Positions 41,824 to 52,900 of a stretch of DNA of 64,000 nucleotides are shown here, one piece after another. The stretch lies in contig NZ_JAHCVJ010000006.1 in assembly GCF_018476885.1 (NCBI RefSeq), forward strand, positions 1 to 64,000. Direction: 5' to 3'. This DNA is from Geoanaerobacter pelophilus (GTDB lineage Bacteria; Desulfobacterota; Desulfuromonadia; Geobacterales; DSM-12255). Made by a program: the position numbers and the translations under genes. A model generated the notes under the pieces. The model saw nothing but the letters and a program-made list of their open reading frames with translations. It ran no database searches and was not told where the DNA came from. The stretch's first letter is position 1. Every line of letters begins with the position of its first letter.

Positions 41824-44800
41824 ATGCGACCATCAGATAGACGTCGAGCCGACCGTCTGCAAATTAATGAGCTTAGTTGTCCGGGGATACTAAGGCGTGC
41901 GAGCCGATATCCCCGGTTTTTATTTCTGCTGTTCCTGGTTTTTACTCTCTTTACCGGCAGTGCCCTGGCTTCAATCGAGTGTTATGAATGCCATGGCACC
42001 AAGATTTCTGATACCCAGGGCGATTATCGCCCCCTGGATGACAACCTAGGCAGAAACCCTGTTTCCGGCGGTTTTCGCGGCAATCACCGGACCCATCTTC
42101 CTGAAGGTGCAACGAAATCTAACTGTACGATATGCCACCCTGGGACTGACAGTTATGGCATCGGCCACCGGGACGGCAAGATCAAGGTATCATCCAATAT
42201 TAACAGCTCACCTTTAACGGCCAGATACAAAAATCAGACCTCGGTTTTCGCCAACTCCACCTCGGCATTTCCGCAGACCGCTACCCCTGTTCTGGGGCAG
42301 TGCAACAACGTCAACTGCCATTTTGAAACTGCCACTCCTGTCTGGGGAAGCCAATCGTTCATGGTGCCGTCAGACTGCAACTCCTGCCATCTGGCCCCTC
42401 CGGAAACCGGCAGCCATGTAAAGCACTTTTCGTCGTTGTCATCTGCTGCCGGAAGAACCATCGGCACTATCTGCAGTAAATGCCACCCTTCATACACAAC
42501 CGATCCGAAACCGTTCATCCATGCAACAAGCGCTGGCCGCAGAAGCCATGCCGTTACCTTCAGCACCCCTCCTAACAGCGGCGGCAGTTATGCTGGTAGC
42601 GTCAATGCCGGATACCTGCCGAGCCAGCACCCTTTGCGCAACGGAACCTGCTCGAATCTCTATTGCCATAGCGATGGCAATGACCCTGGTTTGTACAAGC
42701 AACCGCAGTGGGGCAGTTCTCTGGCTGAAAACTGTGCCGGCTGTCATGGCGGCACCAAAGACAGCGGTTCGCCAATGGCAACCAATGCGCATGCTAAGCA
42801 TATTAACTCTTATACCTTTGCCTGTGAGAAGTGTCATACCGCCACAGTCAACGATACCCCAGCCATCAGGGACAAATCGCTCCATGTCAACAAGATCAAG
42901 GATGTGGCCTTTAATGAGGCAGGTGATTTTGCCACCGACACCAAGGGGTGCAGCAACACCTATTGCCACAGCGATGCCCTTGGCCATGCACCAAAGAGAG
43001 CCGTGGTCTGGACCGACACCACCCCTCTCGAATGCGATTCATGCCACCGCGGGACCAGGGCAACCCAGACAACAATGAGCTCTGCCGGTCACGGCAGATT
43101 GGTTGGCGCTCAGTGGATCAGGAAATATCCCTGCTACTATTGTCATTATGACACCGCTAATACCGATAACAGCATTAAAGACAGAACCAAGCATGTCAAC
43201 AAGGTCAAGGACGTAGTTATTGCACCCAACTGGCGCATAACCAACAAACCGTTCCCTGCATACAGCTCTGCCAGAAAAACCTGCTACAACGTTTACTGCC
43301 ACAGCGACGGCACGATAAACCCCGACATTGACAAGACTTACAGCTGGAACCAGGGTAGGACCAACTGTAACAGCTGCCACGGCCACTCGATCAATACCTG
43401 CTCTACCAGCAACTGCCACGACGGCACCGAGCATGACGGCAGGTTCTGGCCGGTATACACCCGTTGGAGCAGTGGCCAGGAGTGGCGCGCTGCAGTGCCG
43501 ATGTTCAAGAACGACGGCCCTGGAACGCTGCGGGCCAACTCCCATCCCCGTCATGTCCAGACCAATTTCACCTGCAACAAGTGTCATGCGGTGACTATTG
43601 TCAATGGTGACTGCCGAAGCTGTCACACTGGTGGCACACCATTGGGCAGCATGAGGGAGTCGGCCCACATTAACGCCGATTTCCATGTTAACAAGGAAAA
43701 GGATGTCGCGTTCAGCGATGGCGGTACTTACAATCCTGCGACCAAGACCTGCACCAATACCAAGTGCCATAGCGGTACCGTGATTCCCAAGTGGGGGGAC
43801 TCGATCAATGGCAGTGTCATCTGTCTCGGCTGCCATGGCAGTAATGAGGCGGATCTTGATACCTTTGGCGGTTTCGGCAACGGGACCCAGGCAAAGATCA
43901 ACCTCAATCACTGGGTAACAAGCGGCCATGGCCGCTACTCCACGTCAGGGCGTTACCCCGGTTCCAATAACCCGGCAGCTAATTTCCCGGCAAATCCCTG
44001 CTGGTACTGCCACGACAATACTGTTCTCCATGGAGAGTCGGCCAATCCATTCCGTCTCAGGAGACATCAGCAGTACGAGCTGCGCTTTGACAAGGAGTGC
44101 GTCTACTGCCATATGGAGCACAAGGATTACGAGTGCATCAACTGTCACGTCGGCCAGAACAGCCTGGCTCCGCAGGCAACTGCCGGCGGCATATCAGTGA
44201 AGCTCCGAACCGGCGGCAGCCGTACCGACTGGCCTTCCCATACCTACCTTAGCGGTTGTACTCTGGCTGCGTGCCATGATTCCGACGATGGGACTTTTGC
44301 CAACGGCGGGCACAAAGGCCATTCTACCGGAGCCGGCACTTGGAATGTCGAACAGAAGAACGACATCAAGAGCCAGTATGTCATGATGGGGGTTTGTCTC
44401 CAGTGTCATGACGACGATTCCAATGGCCAGTGTACCTTCTGTCACTCCAATAACCCGGCAAAATATTCCCTTGGGTTCAATCCCGGTACCGGCTTTATCA
44501 AGCCGAAGCAGGCGCGGGCCTCGGCTGCCCATTTCGGCAAGAAGCATTACGGAACATTCCTGAACTCAGGAGGGTGGACCAAGAATGCCCAAGGAAAGTA
44601 TCTGGGCACCTGGCGTGGCGGGAAATTCTGCTGGGATTGCCATGACCCCCATGGTGATTCCAACATCTACATGATTCATGACCAGGTTGCTACGGCCACT
44701 GATGGGAAATTCGGCGTTCCGGTTTCCCGGTCGCCGGTGTCGTTCACCCAGAAGAAATTCGGCACTGATTACGCCGGTGGCCCCAACAAACTCTGCAACG

Positions 44801-46938
44801 TCTGTCATGGGGCTGATTCGAAGCACTACCTGAGCAACTTCAGCGATGGCCACAATAGCGGCAAAATCTGTACGACCTGCCATATGCACCGGTTTGCCGA
44901 TGCCCATGCCGATTCCCAGAGCTGCAACACCTGCCACGCCAATGCCAAGCCGGTTCCCAAACATGTTGCTTTCGGTCTTTCGGTCACCTGCGTCAAGTGT
45001 CATTCCGGGATCATCGGCAGCAGGACTGATGTCGTCGGCCAGTTCAACAGCAATTCCCACCATGTGCAAGGGGTTACCCTCACCGGCAAGCAGTGTTATG
45101 CCTGCCACTGGGAAGCGACCCCATACGGTACCATCGATCCGGCGAGACACGAAGGGTTCAACTTCAATACCTATTCAGGGGTCAAGAACGCCAAGGTCGA
45201 TCTGGTGGTGTGGCAGCCGGGCGTTCGCCCGACCTTCTATAGCAGCACTTCGGCAGTTCAGTTCCTGGCAAACCGGATCAATACGGTCAGCGAACGGATT
45301 GAAGTAGGCAAGCTCAACAATCATTGCCTCTCATGCCATTCCGATCAGAACAACGATACTTCGCCGTTTGGAGACTGCAAAACCCCGCGCCAGTATGCCT
45401 GGGACGGTCAGTCGATCGCTACCCGCTACTCGCAACTGGGGACAACCAGTTGGGGCAAGGTGAACTCCGGAACCTGGACCAATGCCAATAAGAAGGACAC
45501 GGTCACCAAAGCATTCTCTGCTCATGGCAATGCCGCCATGAACCAGGGGGGCTGGAACGCTGCCGACGGCTATGACGCTGTTCCGCCAAACACCAGAGCC
45601 GGCGTGAAGAATGTCCAGTGCTACGATTGTCACAACTCTCACGGTTCCAAGGTCAATGGCACGACCTCCAGCTATCTGACCTTCAATAACACCAAAAACG
45701 GTGCCAACCTGAAGGAAACCCAGAAAGACAAGGGGGGCTATGCCGCAACCTATATGGCCCAACCGAACACTACCGGTAAAAACACCTATGCTGCCGGTGC
45801 CGGACAATGTTTTGACTGTCACGAAACCCAGAATTCATCTGCAACCAAACCTTGGGGGTATCAGTCTACCTTCGAGGCGTCCCAACCTATTATGGGCTAT
45901 GACGACAGCCCTCGCTTCGGCGGCGGCACCAAAGGACGCTACACCCGCTTCCCATTCCGGAAGACGAGTGTGGCAGGGACCCATTTCTCTGCTTCAAGTA
46001 TGCTTAATTACTCTTCCCATGAGCGGATCAACGGTCTTTGCACGCCGTGTCACGATCCGCATGGCGTCTCACCGACACTGGGCGACCAGATGTCATACGC
46101 CGTACCGTTGCTCAAGGGTACCTGGATGACCAGCCCGTACAAGGAAGATGCTCCGCCGGCAAATGCCACCAGCGGCGGCACGGCCACACCCCCTTATCGT
46201 TGGGGCGGCAATCACCAATACTCCGGCTGGTACTACCGCAAGCCGTCTGCTACGATTCCGCTTGGCTGGAACACCGACCGGAATACCTTTGCCAATGCAA
46301 CGCCGTACAATACCTTCAATCGGATCAGCGAGAACGACAACCAGTTTGCCGGTTTGTGCACGCGGTGTCACCAGCAGGGCAAGCTGACCAATACTGCCAA
46401 TGCCAACCCTGACTGGAAATCGCGGGAGCGTGTCCACAAGACAGTCAAGGGGTGGGGGGCGAACAACGAGCATTCCTTTACCTGCTCCAAGTGTCACCAG
46501 CCGCACTCTTCGGCCTTGCCGAGATTAATGGTTACCAACTGTCTTGATTACCAGCATCGCGGCCGCGTTGCCTCTGGTGGCAAGGCCTCTGCTGCCGATA
46601 CCTACCCCGGTAATGGCTACATTTACAACTATGCCAATTCCGGTGGCGGTCACTTTGGCTTCCCGATCGGCGGTATTATCAAGAGCCCGACCGGAACGGA
46701 CACAACCTCGGTTAATGACCCGGCCTACAAGGCAGACCGCTATAAGTATGAGGCCTTTACCCAGTGCCACCTGCGTCGTTCTGGTGTGACGATTTCCCCG
46801 GACTACCCATCTGACGGGTCAACTCCTGCAGTTCCCTCTCAATGGCCGCAGGAAAACTACTGGAACCAGGTGACCCCTTGGGATAATCCGAACGGCACGA
46901 GCAGTTCAACTCCGTCTCACAGCAACAGCTACTACTGA
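41824..46938 (+). CDS. Giant exported multihaem c-type cytochrome, 36 haem motifs
   Basis: 1704 residues. A long basic start and hydrophobic stretch (about 31-50) end in a signal peptidase I-like ALA-S, with no lipobox, so the protein should be released to the periplasm or beyond. By eye I count 29 CXXCH and 7 CX4CH motifs, 36 in all. In the first half, CX4CH followed by a Trp and then CXXCH recurs (CNNVNCH, CSNLYCH, CSNTYCH, CYNVYCH, CTNTKCH), often introduced by HVNKxKDV. Later motifs are of the CHDPHG paired type. The last 230 residues have no haem motif. It starts a two-gene unit with the fibronectin-repeat giant. Extracellular electron transfer or storage is likely but inferred. Confidence 0.93.
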   Translation: MRPSDRRRADRLQINELSCPGILRRASRYPRFLFLLFLVFTLFTGSALASIECYECHGTKISDTQGDYRPLDDNLGRNPVSGGFRGNHRTHLPEGATKSNCTICHPGTDSYGIGHRDGKIKVSSNINSSPLTARYKNQTSVFANSTSAFPQTATPVLGQCNNVNCHFETATPVWGSQSFMVPSDCNSCHLAPPETGSHVKHFSSLSSAAGRTIGTICSKCHPSYTTDPKPFIHATSAGRRSHAVTFSTPPNSGGSYAGSVNAGYLPSQHPLRNGTCSNLYCHSDGNDPGLYKQPQWGSSLAENCAGCHGGTKDSGSPMATNAHAKHINSYTFACEKCHTATVNDTPAIRDKSLHVNKIKDVAFNEAGDFATDTKGCSNTYCHSDALGHAPKRAVVWTDTTPLECDSCHRGTRATQTTMSSAGHGRLVGAQWIRKYPCYYCHYDTANTDNSIKDRTKHVNKVKDVVIAPNWRITNKPFPAYSSARKTCYNVYCHSDGTINPDIDKTYSWNQGRTNCNSCHGHSINTCSTSNCHDGTEHDGRFWPVYTRWSSGQEWRAAVPMFKNDGPGTLRANSHPRHVQTNFTCNKCHAVTIVNGDCRSCHTGGTPLGSMRESAHINADFHVNKEKDVAFSDGGTYNPATKTCTNTKCHSGTVIPKWGDSINGSVICLGCHGSNEADLDTFGGFGNGTQAKINLNHWVTSGHGRYSTSGRYPGSNNPAANFPANPCWYCHDNTVLHGESANPFRLRRHQQYELRFDKECVYCHMEHKDYECINCHVGQNSLAPQATAGGISVKLRTGGSRTDWPSHTYLSGCTLAACHDSDDGTFANGGHKGHSTGAGTWNVEQKNDIKSQYVMMGVCLQCHDDDSNGQCTFCHSNNPAKYSLGFNPGTGFIKPKQARASAAHFGKKHYGTFLNSGGWTKNAQGKYLGTWRGGKFCWDCHDPHGDSNIYMIHDQVATATDGKFGVPVSRSPVSFTQKKFGTDYAGGPNKLCNVCHGADSKHYLSNFSDGHNSGKICTTCHMHRFADAHADSQSCNTCHANAKPVPKHVAFGLSVTCVKCHSGIIGSRTDVVGQFNSNSHHVQGVTLTGKQCYACHWEATPYGTIDPARHEGFNFNTYSGVKNAKVDLVVWQPGVRPTFYSSTSAVQFLANRINTVSERIEVGKLNNHCLSCHSDQNNDTSPFGDCKTPRQYAWDGQSIATRYSQLGTTSWGKVNSGTWTNANKKDTVTKAFSAHGNAAMNQGGWNAADGYDAVPPNTRAGVKNVQCYDCHNSHGSKVNGTTSSYLTFNNTKNGANLKETQKDKGGYAATYMAQPNTTGKNTYAAGAGQCFDCHETQNSSATKPWGYQSTFEASQPIMGYDDSPRFGGGTKGRYTRFPFRKTSVAGTHFSASSMLNYSSHERINGLCTPCHDPHGVSPTLGDQMSYAVPLLKGTWMTSPYKEDAPPANATSGGTATPPYRWGGNHQYSGWYYRKPSATIPLGWNTDRNTFANATPYNTFNRISENDNQFAGLCTRCHQQGKLTNTANANPDWKSRERVHKTVKGWGANNEHSFTCSKCHQPHSSALPRLMVTNCLDYQHRGRVASGGKASAADTYPGNGYIYNYANSGGGHFGFPIGGIIKSPTGTDTTSVNDPAYKADRYKYEAFTQCHLRRSGVTISPDYPSDGSTPAVPSQWPQENYWNQVTPWDNPNGTSSSTPSHSNSYY

Positions 46939-46954
46939 TTCTAGGATATTTGAC

Positions 46955-49900
46955 ATGAGCTCGATTATGAGAAATAGCGTGAAACTGTTTGCTGCATTGA
47001 CGATTGTGATGTTGGCCGAGACTGTGGTCCTGGCAGCTGGAGGGAGCGAGCTTTCGGGATTTCCAAAGGTTGACCAGCTAGCGAGAAAGCAGGAGGCGCG
47101 AGCTGCTGTATTCTCTCCCGTCAGCAGTGCCGTGGTGGTTACCGGCTATCAGAACCTGGCTGGAGATGTCAATGACAGCGCCTACACGGTAAAGTATGAT
47201 GCCTCCGGAACGCCACTATGGCGAGTAGCCTATGATCCCTCTACCGGCATTGAGCGTGGTGTGGCCGTGGTTATGGATAAGAACCGCGACTCGATCATGG
47301 TTGCCAGTGTCTTTACCGCAGGAAAACCGTCCGTGTATGTCACCCGTTACCACGATAACGGTACCTCATCTCCGACCGTTGTCTGGAGCAACACCTGGTC
47401 GTCCGGCGTAACCGGCGGCGCCGACCATCCGCTTGCCATTGCCTATGATGCGGTACTGGACAGGGTGTATGTGGCTGGATTTACCCGTAGCAGCAGCGGT
47501 GATGACGATTATCTGCTGCTTGCCTTTGATAATACAATCACCGGCGACAACCCGCCGCTCTGGTCCGACTCTTTCGGGGGAAGCGGTGCTGATCGCGCCT
47601 ATGCCCTCGCTGTTTCGGCAGACGGCAGCAGGATTGCGCTAACCGGCGAGTCTTCCAACGGCAGCAACCTTGATCTGGTCACCGTGCTGTGGGATTCCAC
47701 CGGCAACCAGCTGCGTAACTGGAGAAAGAGCAGCACCGGTTCGTTCGATGACAGTGGCACTGCCCTGGCATTCACCCCTTCCGGCACCATCGCGGTGACC
47801 GGGATTCTTGCCAACAGCCGTGGTGGAGATATCTACACCGCCGAGATCGCGCCCGGATCATCGCTACCGCTCTGGGAAGCCACCTATGACGCTGGTTTTG
47901 ACGACCAACCCACCTCGCTTGTTGTTGACCAGGCAGGCGATGTCTATGTCTCCGGATATGCCGGGCCACTCCCTGCTTTTTCAAAGCTGTTTCTTGTGAA
48001 ATATCATAACAATGGCACTGCTATCCCGGATACGGTCTGGAACGCTACCTTTGATGCCGGTTCTACCAATATTTCCGGTGCCGTTGCCATGACCGTTGAT
48101 AATGCCACCAACCCGACGGGTGGGGTTTATGTCTCTGGATGGCGCGATTATTCGGGGTTGAAAAAGGTGGTTGCCCTGAAATACGGGAAAAACAACGGCA
48201 GGTTGTTGTGGCAGAAGGAGTGGGATGGGGTATCCGGCAAAAGCTCGCTGCCGGTCGGCATCGGCTTGCAGGGGCAGGGGGTGGTCGTCCCTTCATGGAC
48301 CGATCAGACGCAACCGCTTGACGGTGGTATCCTGACGGCAACCGACGGCAGCACCACCACCTTGAAAAACAGCAGTAAATCCTGGAGCACCAACCAATGG
48401 ACAGGCTATTACCTGTACCTGGTATCCGGTCTGAACCCCGAAGACAACGACATGTTCAGGCCGATCAAAAGTAACGATACCACAACCCTGACCCTTGACG
48501 CCAGTCAGGCATTTCCCAAATCAGTGGCTCTGGGGGACCTTTACTACATCTTCGATAAGGACAATATTGATTTTGCTCTGCTCCGCTATGACAAGGGGAC
48601 CATGGATCCTCCGACAGCACTTGCTGCTCAGGCGGTTAGCAACAGCTCAGTACAGCTCTCGTTCCAGGACAACACCGAGAACGAAACCGGTTTCAAGGTT
48701 TACTGGAAGATCGGGGAAAACGGCACCTGGTGCAGTGATGTCAACGCCTGGGTCATTCCGTCAGCGACGCCGACGCAAACCGGAGTGGTTTCCTGGACTG
48801 CCACTGGTCTCACGGCAGACAGTGATTACTTCTTCAAGGTCGCTTCATATCAAGGGAGTACCCTCGGAGATTTCTCGAATGTCGCCAATGCCATCACCAG
48901 AGGGGTGATCACCTTTGCTGCGCCGGCGGCAAGTTACAGTTATGCCGATTCGCAGGGAGGAGATGATTCTCTGATCGCCACTGCCTGCTACAGCGGAGGC
49001 AGTCCGGTCTTTTTCGGCTCCATCTATAGCGACCAGAATATTTCCGGCCAACCTTCCTATGATTTTTACACGTTCAAAACCACAAGGGATTTTTTATCTG
49101 TAGCATGGTCAGACAAGCTGGATGGTGGCTACGATGAAGATGATACCGCTGTGGCGATGGCGGTGGATGGTAACAGGGAGACTGTTGTGGTCGGTACTTC
49201 CAGCCAGGGCGTTCCGGGTGCCGGCAACATTCCGTCCATCTGGGGTCATAAATATGCCTTTACCCCAGCTGTTGACGGTTATGGCCAGGCAGTTTCACTC
49301 TGGACCTCTCAACTCAACGGAGTCGGCAAGCTGGCCGATCATGCCGATGCCATAGCGGTCCAACCGGTTGCGCCCTATAGCATTGCTCTGGTCGGGCATG
49401 GCAATGCCGATCTCTCCCAGGTCAATTATTATGTAAGAAAGCTTTCCACTGCTGCCGATCCTGCTGTGCCGAATGTTGATTTCACGGTTGAAAGCAGCAG
49501 CTCATTTGTCTGTGCCGATCTCAACTCTTTCAGCGGTAACCCTTATCCAACGGCAACTGTGATGAATGCGGCCGGTGATGTCTTTGTTACCGGTCGGCTG
49601 GAAATCTCCGGGGCAAACAACAACTGGTTTGTCGGCAAGCATGATGCTGCCACCGGCAACACCGTCTGGATGGAAACTCTTGGGGGAGCGGGTGATGACC
49701 GGCCTCTTGCCATGACTCTGGACAATAGCGGCGATCTGTATGTCGCCGGTTACACTACAGATGTTGCCACTGGCTTCACGGTCATGACTCTGGCCAAATA
49801 CCAGGGGAGTTCTGCCGGGTCAACCAGCCTCCTCTGGAAGAAGAATTATCCATCCGGGACCCCGGCCGGTAATTTCGCTGCCCGGAAGATCGCATACGAC

Positions 49901-52900
49901 AGCTATGCCAACCAGGTTGTGGTTGCCGGCGAGGCTTTTGTTGCTTCTGGGGATTCTGATCTTGCCGTGTTGCGCTTTGATACTGCGGGTGGTCTCGTGT
50001 GGGAGCGGGAGCTGCGTCGCTCCGGATCGGTTGAGATCCTCACCGGCTTGACGATCGACCCGTCAGGTTACATCTATATAAGCGGCGACAGCGGCGTCAG
50101 TCCCAACACCGACATTATTGCCGCGATCTACACCGATTCCGGGAGTTACACCAACTCGTTCATCTACAACGGCACGGCAGGCAAGGATGATCACGCGGCC
50201 TCACTGGCAACCAACCAGTTCGGTGAAGCGTTCATCGCCGGCTATACAACTTCGGCAGCCGGCGACAAGGACATGCTGGCGCTGAAGATTGTCAACAATC
50301 TGGCGATAACACCGGCTAACCTGAGCGCAACGCCCCAGACCGATTACACCAAGGTTGCTCTCAGCTGGACCAATGTTACCGCCGGCACCACGCCTTATAT
50401 CAGCCGTACCATCAAGGGGGCGGAAGAATGGGTCAGTCCTGCCGGGTTGACGAACGGCAAACTGCTCGCGGATGCTGCGTCATTCACCGATAGCGGCTTG
50501 CTGCCCAACACCTCATACTGCTGGCGAGTCTATGCTGAAAAGGATTCTGTGCCGACTCGTTACACCTCCCAGGTGTGCACAACTACCATGTATGCGGCAC
50601 CGGCAGCTCCGGCCGTGAGTAATCCATCTGCATCGATCAGCTCATTGCATCTCACCTGGACCAACGTCGCCGGCAACAGCGGTTACCAGCTGGAACGGAA
50701 AACCGGCAGTGGCGGGACCTATGCTGTGATCGCCACCCCGGCGGCCAATATAACCAGTTATGATGATACCGGACTCTCCGCTGCGACCACCTACTATTAC
50801 CGGTTGAGCGTGCGTAACGGTTCCGGCCTCTCCCAAGTCTCTGCCGACTCCGCGCCGGGATACACTGCTCCTACTCCGGTCACGGCCTGGGCGTCTGCCA
50901 GAGCAACCAGCGCAACCGCTACCTACATGCAGTGGTATTGGCCCACCAGTCAAACTACCAATTTCCGGCTTGAACGGCGCATCAGCGGCGGCAGCTGGGG
51001 GACCATCGGTAATACCGCCGGCAACGCCTATTCCGATGCTACCGGCCTGGTTGCCAATACCACCTATGAATATCGAGTATATGCGCAATATAACGGCATT
51101 GAAGCCGTGACCCCAAGTCCTGTTCAAGCGATCACGACTTTACTGCCTCCACCGACCCTGCAAAGCGCAACAGCTCTATCTCCAACCTCGTACTCGGCCA
51201 CCTGGTCGCAGGTGGCAGGCAATAGCGGTTATAACCTGGTAGCGAAGAGTTGTAACGGTTCTGTAGCCGCCATCATTGCCAACCCCGTTGGCTATTGTAA
51301 TGCCGGTGAAGAGACAGCGGCTTTTGCCGCAGGCGTTGCTTCCGGCACTGCGACCACCAGCAACAATAGTTTCAAGGGATGGTACATTGTAGCGCGAACC
51401 CTGAACAGCGGTGGTGCTTCAGTTGACAGCAACGGCATTTTATTGTTCAAGCCCCTGGCGGTAACTCTGTCCAATGTGGAAATACCCGGTTCAAACCAGT
51501 TGAAACCGGTTTGGACCAACACTACCGAGGAAAATTTTGAGGTCCAGCGCCGGCCGTCAGGCGGCACCTGGGCGGCAGTCAGTTCAGTCCTAGCTGCAGA
51601 TACCCTAAGCTGGACCGATACCACGGTGACCAACGGCACGGAGTACTGTTACCGCGTTCGCGCTTATACCTCTGTCGGAGGCCCTGCTGATGCTTATTCC
51701 AACGAGATCTGCAAGACCGCCCAGGCCCCGCCGACGGCACCGCAGCTCACCATGACCGCTCCAACCCCGACCTCGATTAAACTCGAGTGGGTGAATACCA
51801 ACTACACGGCCACGGATTTTGAAGTATATCTCAACAACTACAATTATAGCTATGGCGGCAAGCCTGAGTCATACTCTGCCTGGGCCGGAGCAACCAAGGT
51901 TGGTACTGTCACTAGTTGCGCGTCCGGCGCTGTCTGCAGCTACACCCAAACCACCAGCCGTGGGGCAGCTTTTTCCGGGTTTGTCCGGATGAACTACAAT
52001 GGCACGCTCATCGATTCGCAACTGTCGAGCCCTGCAGCAGGCTATATCCAGACCATGCCCAGCCCGCCGTCAATATCCTCGTCTTCGGCAACGGCCTCAT
52101 CTGTGGCAATCAGCTGGAACCGGGTGGACCCGGCGTACAGCTACAATATCTATTATAAAAAGAGTTCCGACACGCTCTGGGGCAGTCCGGTCAATATTGC
52201 CTTTGCCTGGAATCCGAACCCGTACCCGTATACCATTTCCGGTCTGACCTCAGGTATCCAGTACCAGCTCAAGGTGGAGTCAGTCGGCAAGTTCCAGGAA
52301 TCCAACGACGCTGTTGTGACCAGCATCTATACCGCACCGCTGGCTCCGGCCAAACCGGTCATCAGCAATGTTGGCCAGACCCAGGTGACTGTTGCCTGGG
52401 GTGCCGTGACCGCCGCAACGTCTTACAAGCTGGAACGGTCAACCGACAATGCGACCTGGACGGTTGCCACCAACCAGAACGTACTTACCTATAACGACTC
52501 CGTCCTGACTGCCGGCACCAAATACTGGTACCGGGTCAAGGGGGTCAACTCCGGGGGAGATTCGCTGCCGTCCGATACGGAAACCGTAACCACCATACCG
52601 AATGCGCCTGGGATGCCACTGCTGATCACCCGTTCCGACAACCGGATTACCGTCGGCATTCGCACCATGAAAGGGGCGACCGGTTACAAGATCTATCGCA
52701 AAGACGGCGGAGCCGGGGCCACACAGAACCTGGTGACAACAGTAAGCGCTTCTTATGCGGAGTCATACTGCGGTTCGGCATATCCGACGCTAAGCTGTGC
52801 GGCATTATCCTCAAAGATCTATGACAGTGACGATGCCGGGCTTTCTGCCAATACCAGCTACTGTTATGCCGTTGCAGCTGTTAACACTGCCGGTGATTCG

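Noticed and set aside
43039-43929. Open frame of 296 codons antisense to the giant cytochrome
   Set aside because: No motif, signal or ribosome binding site; the sense strand carries regularly spaced haem motifs, so this is a shadow.
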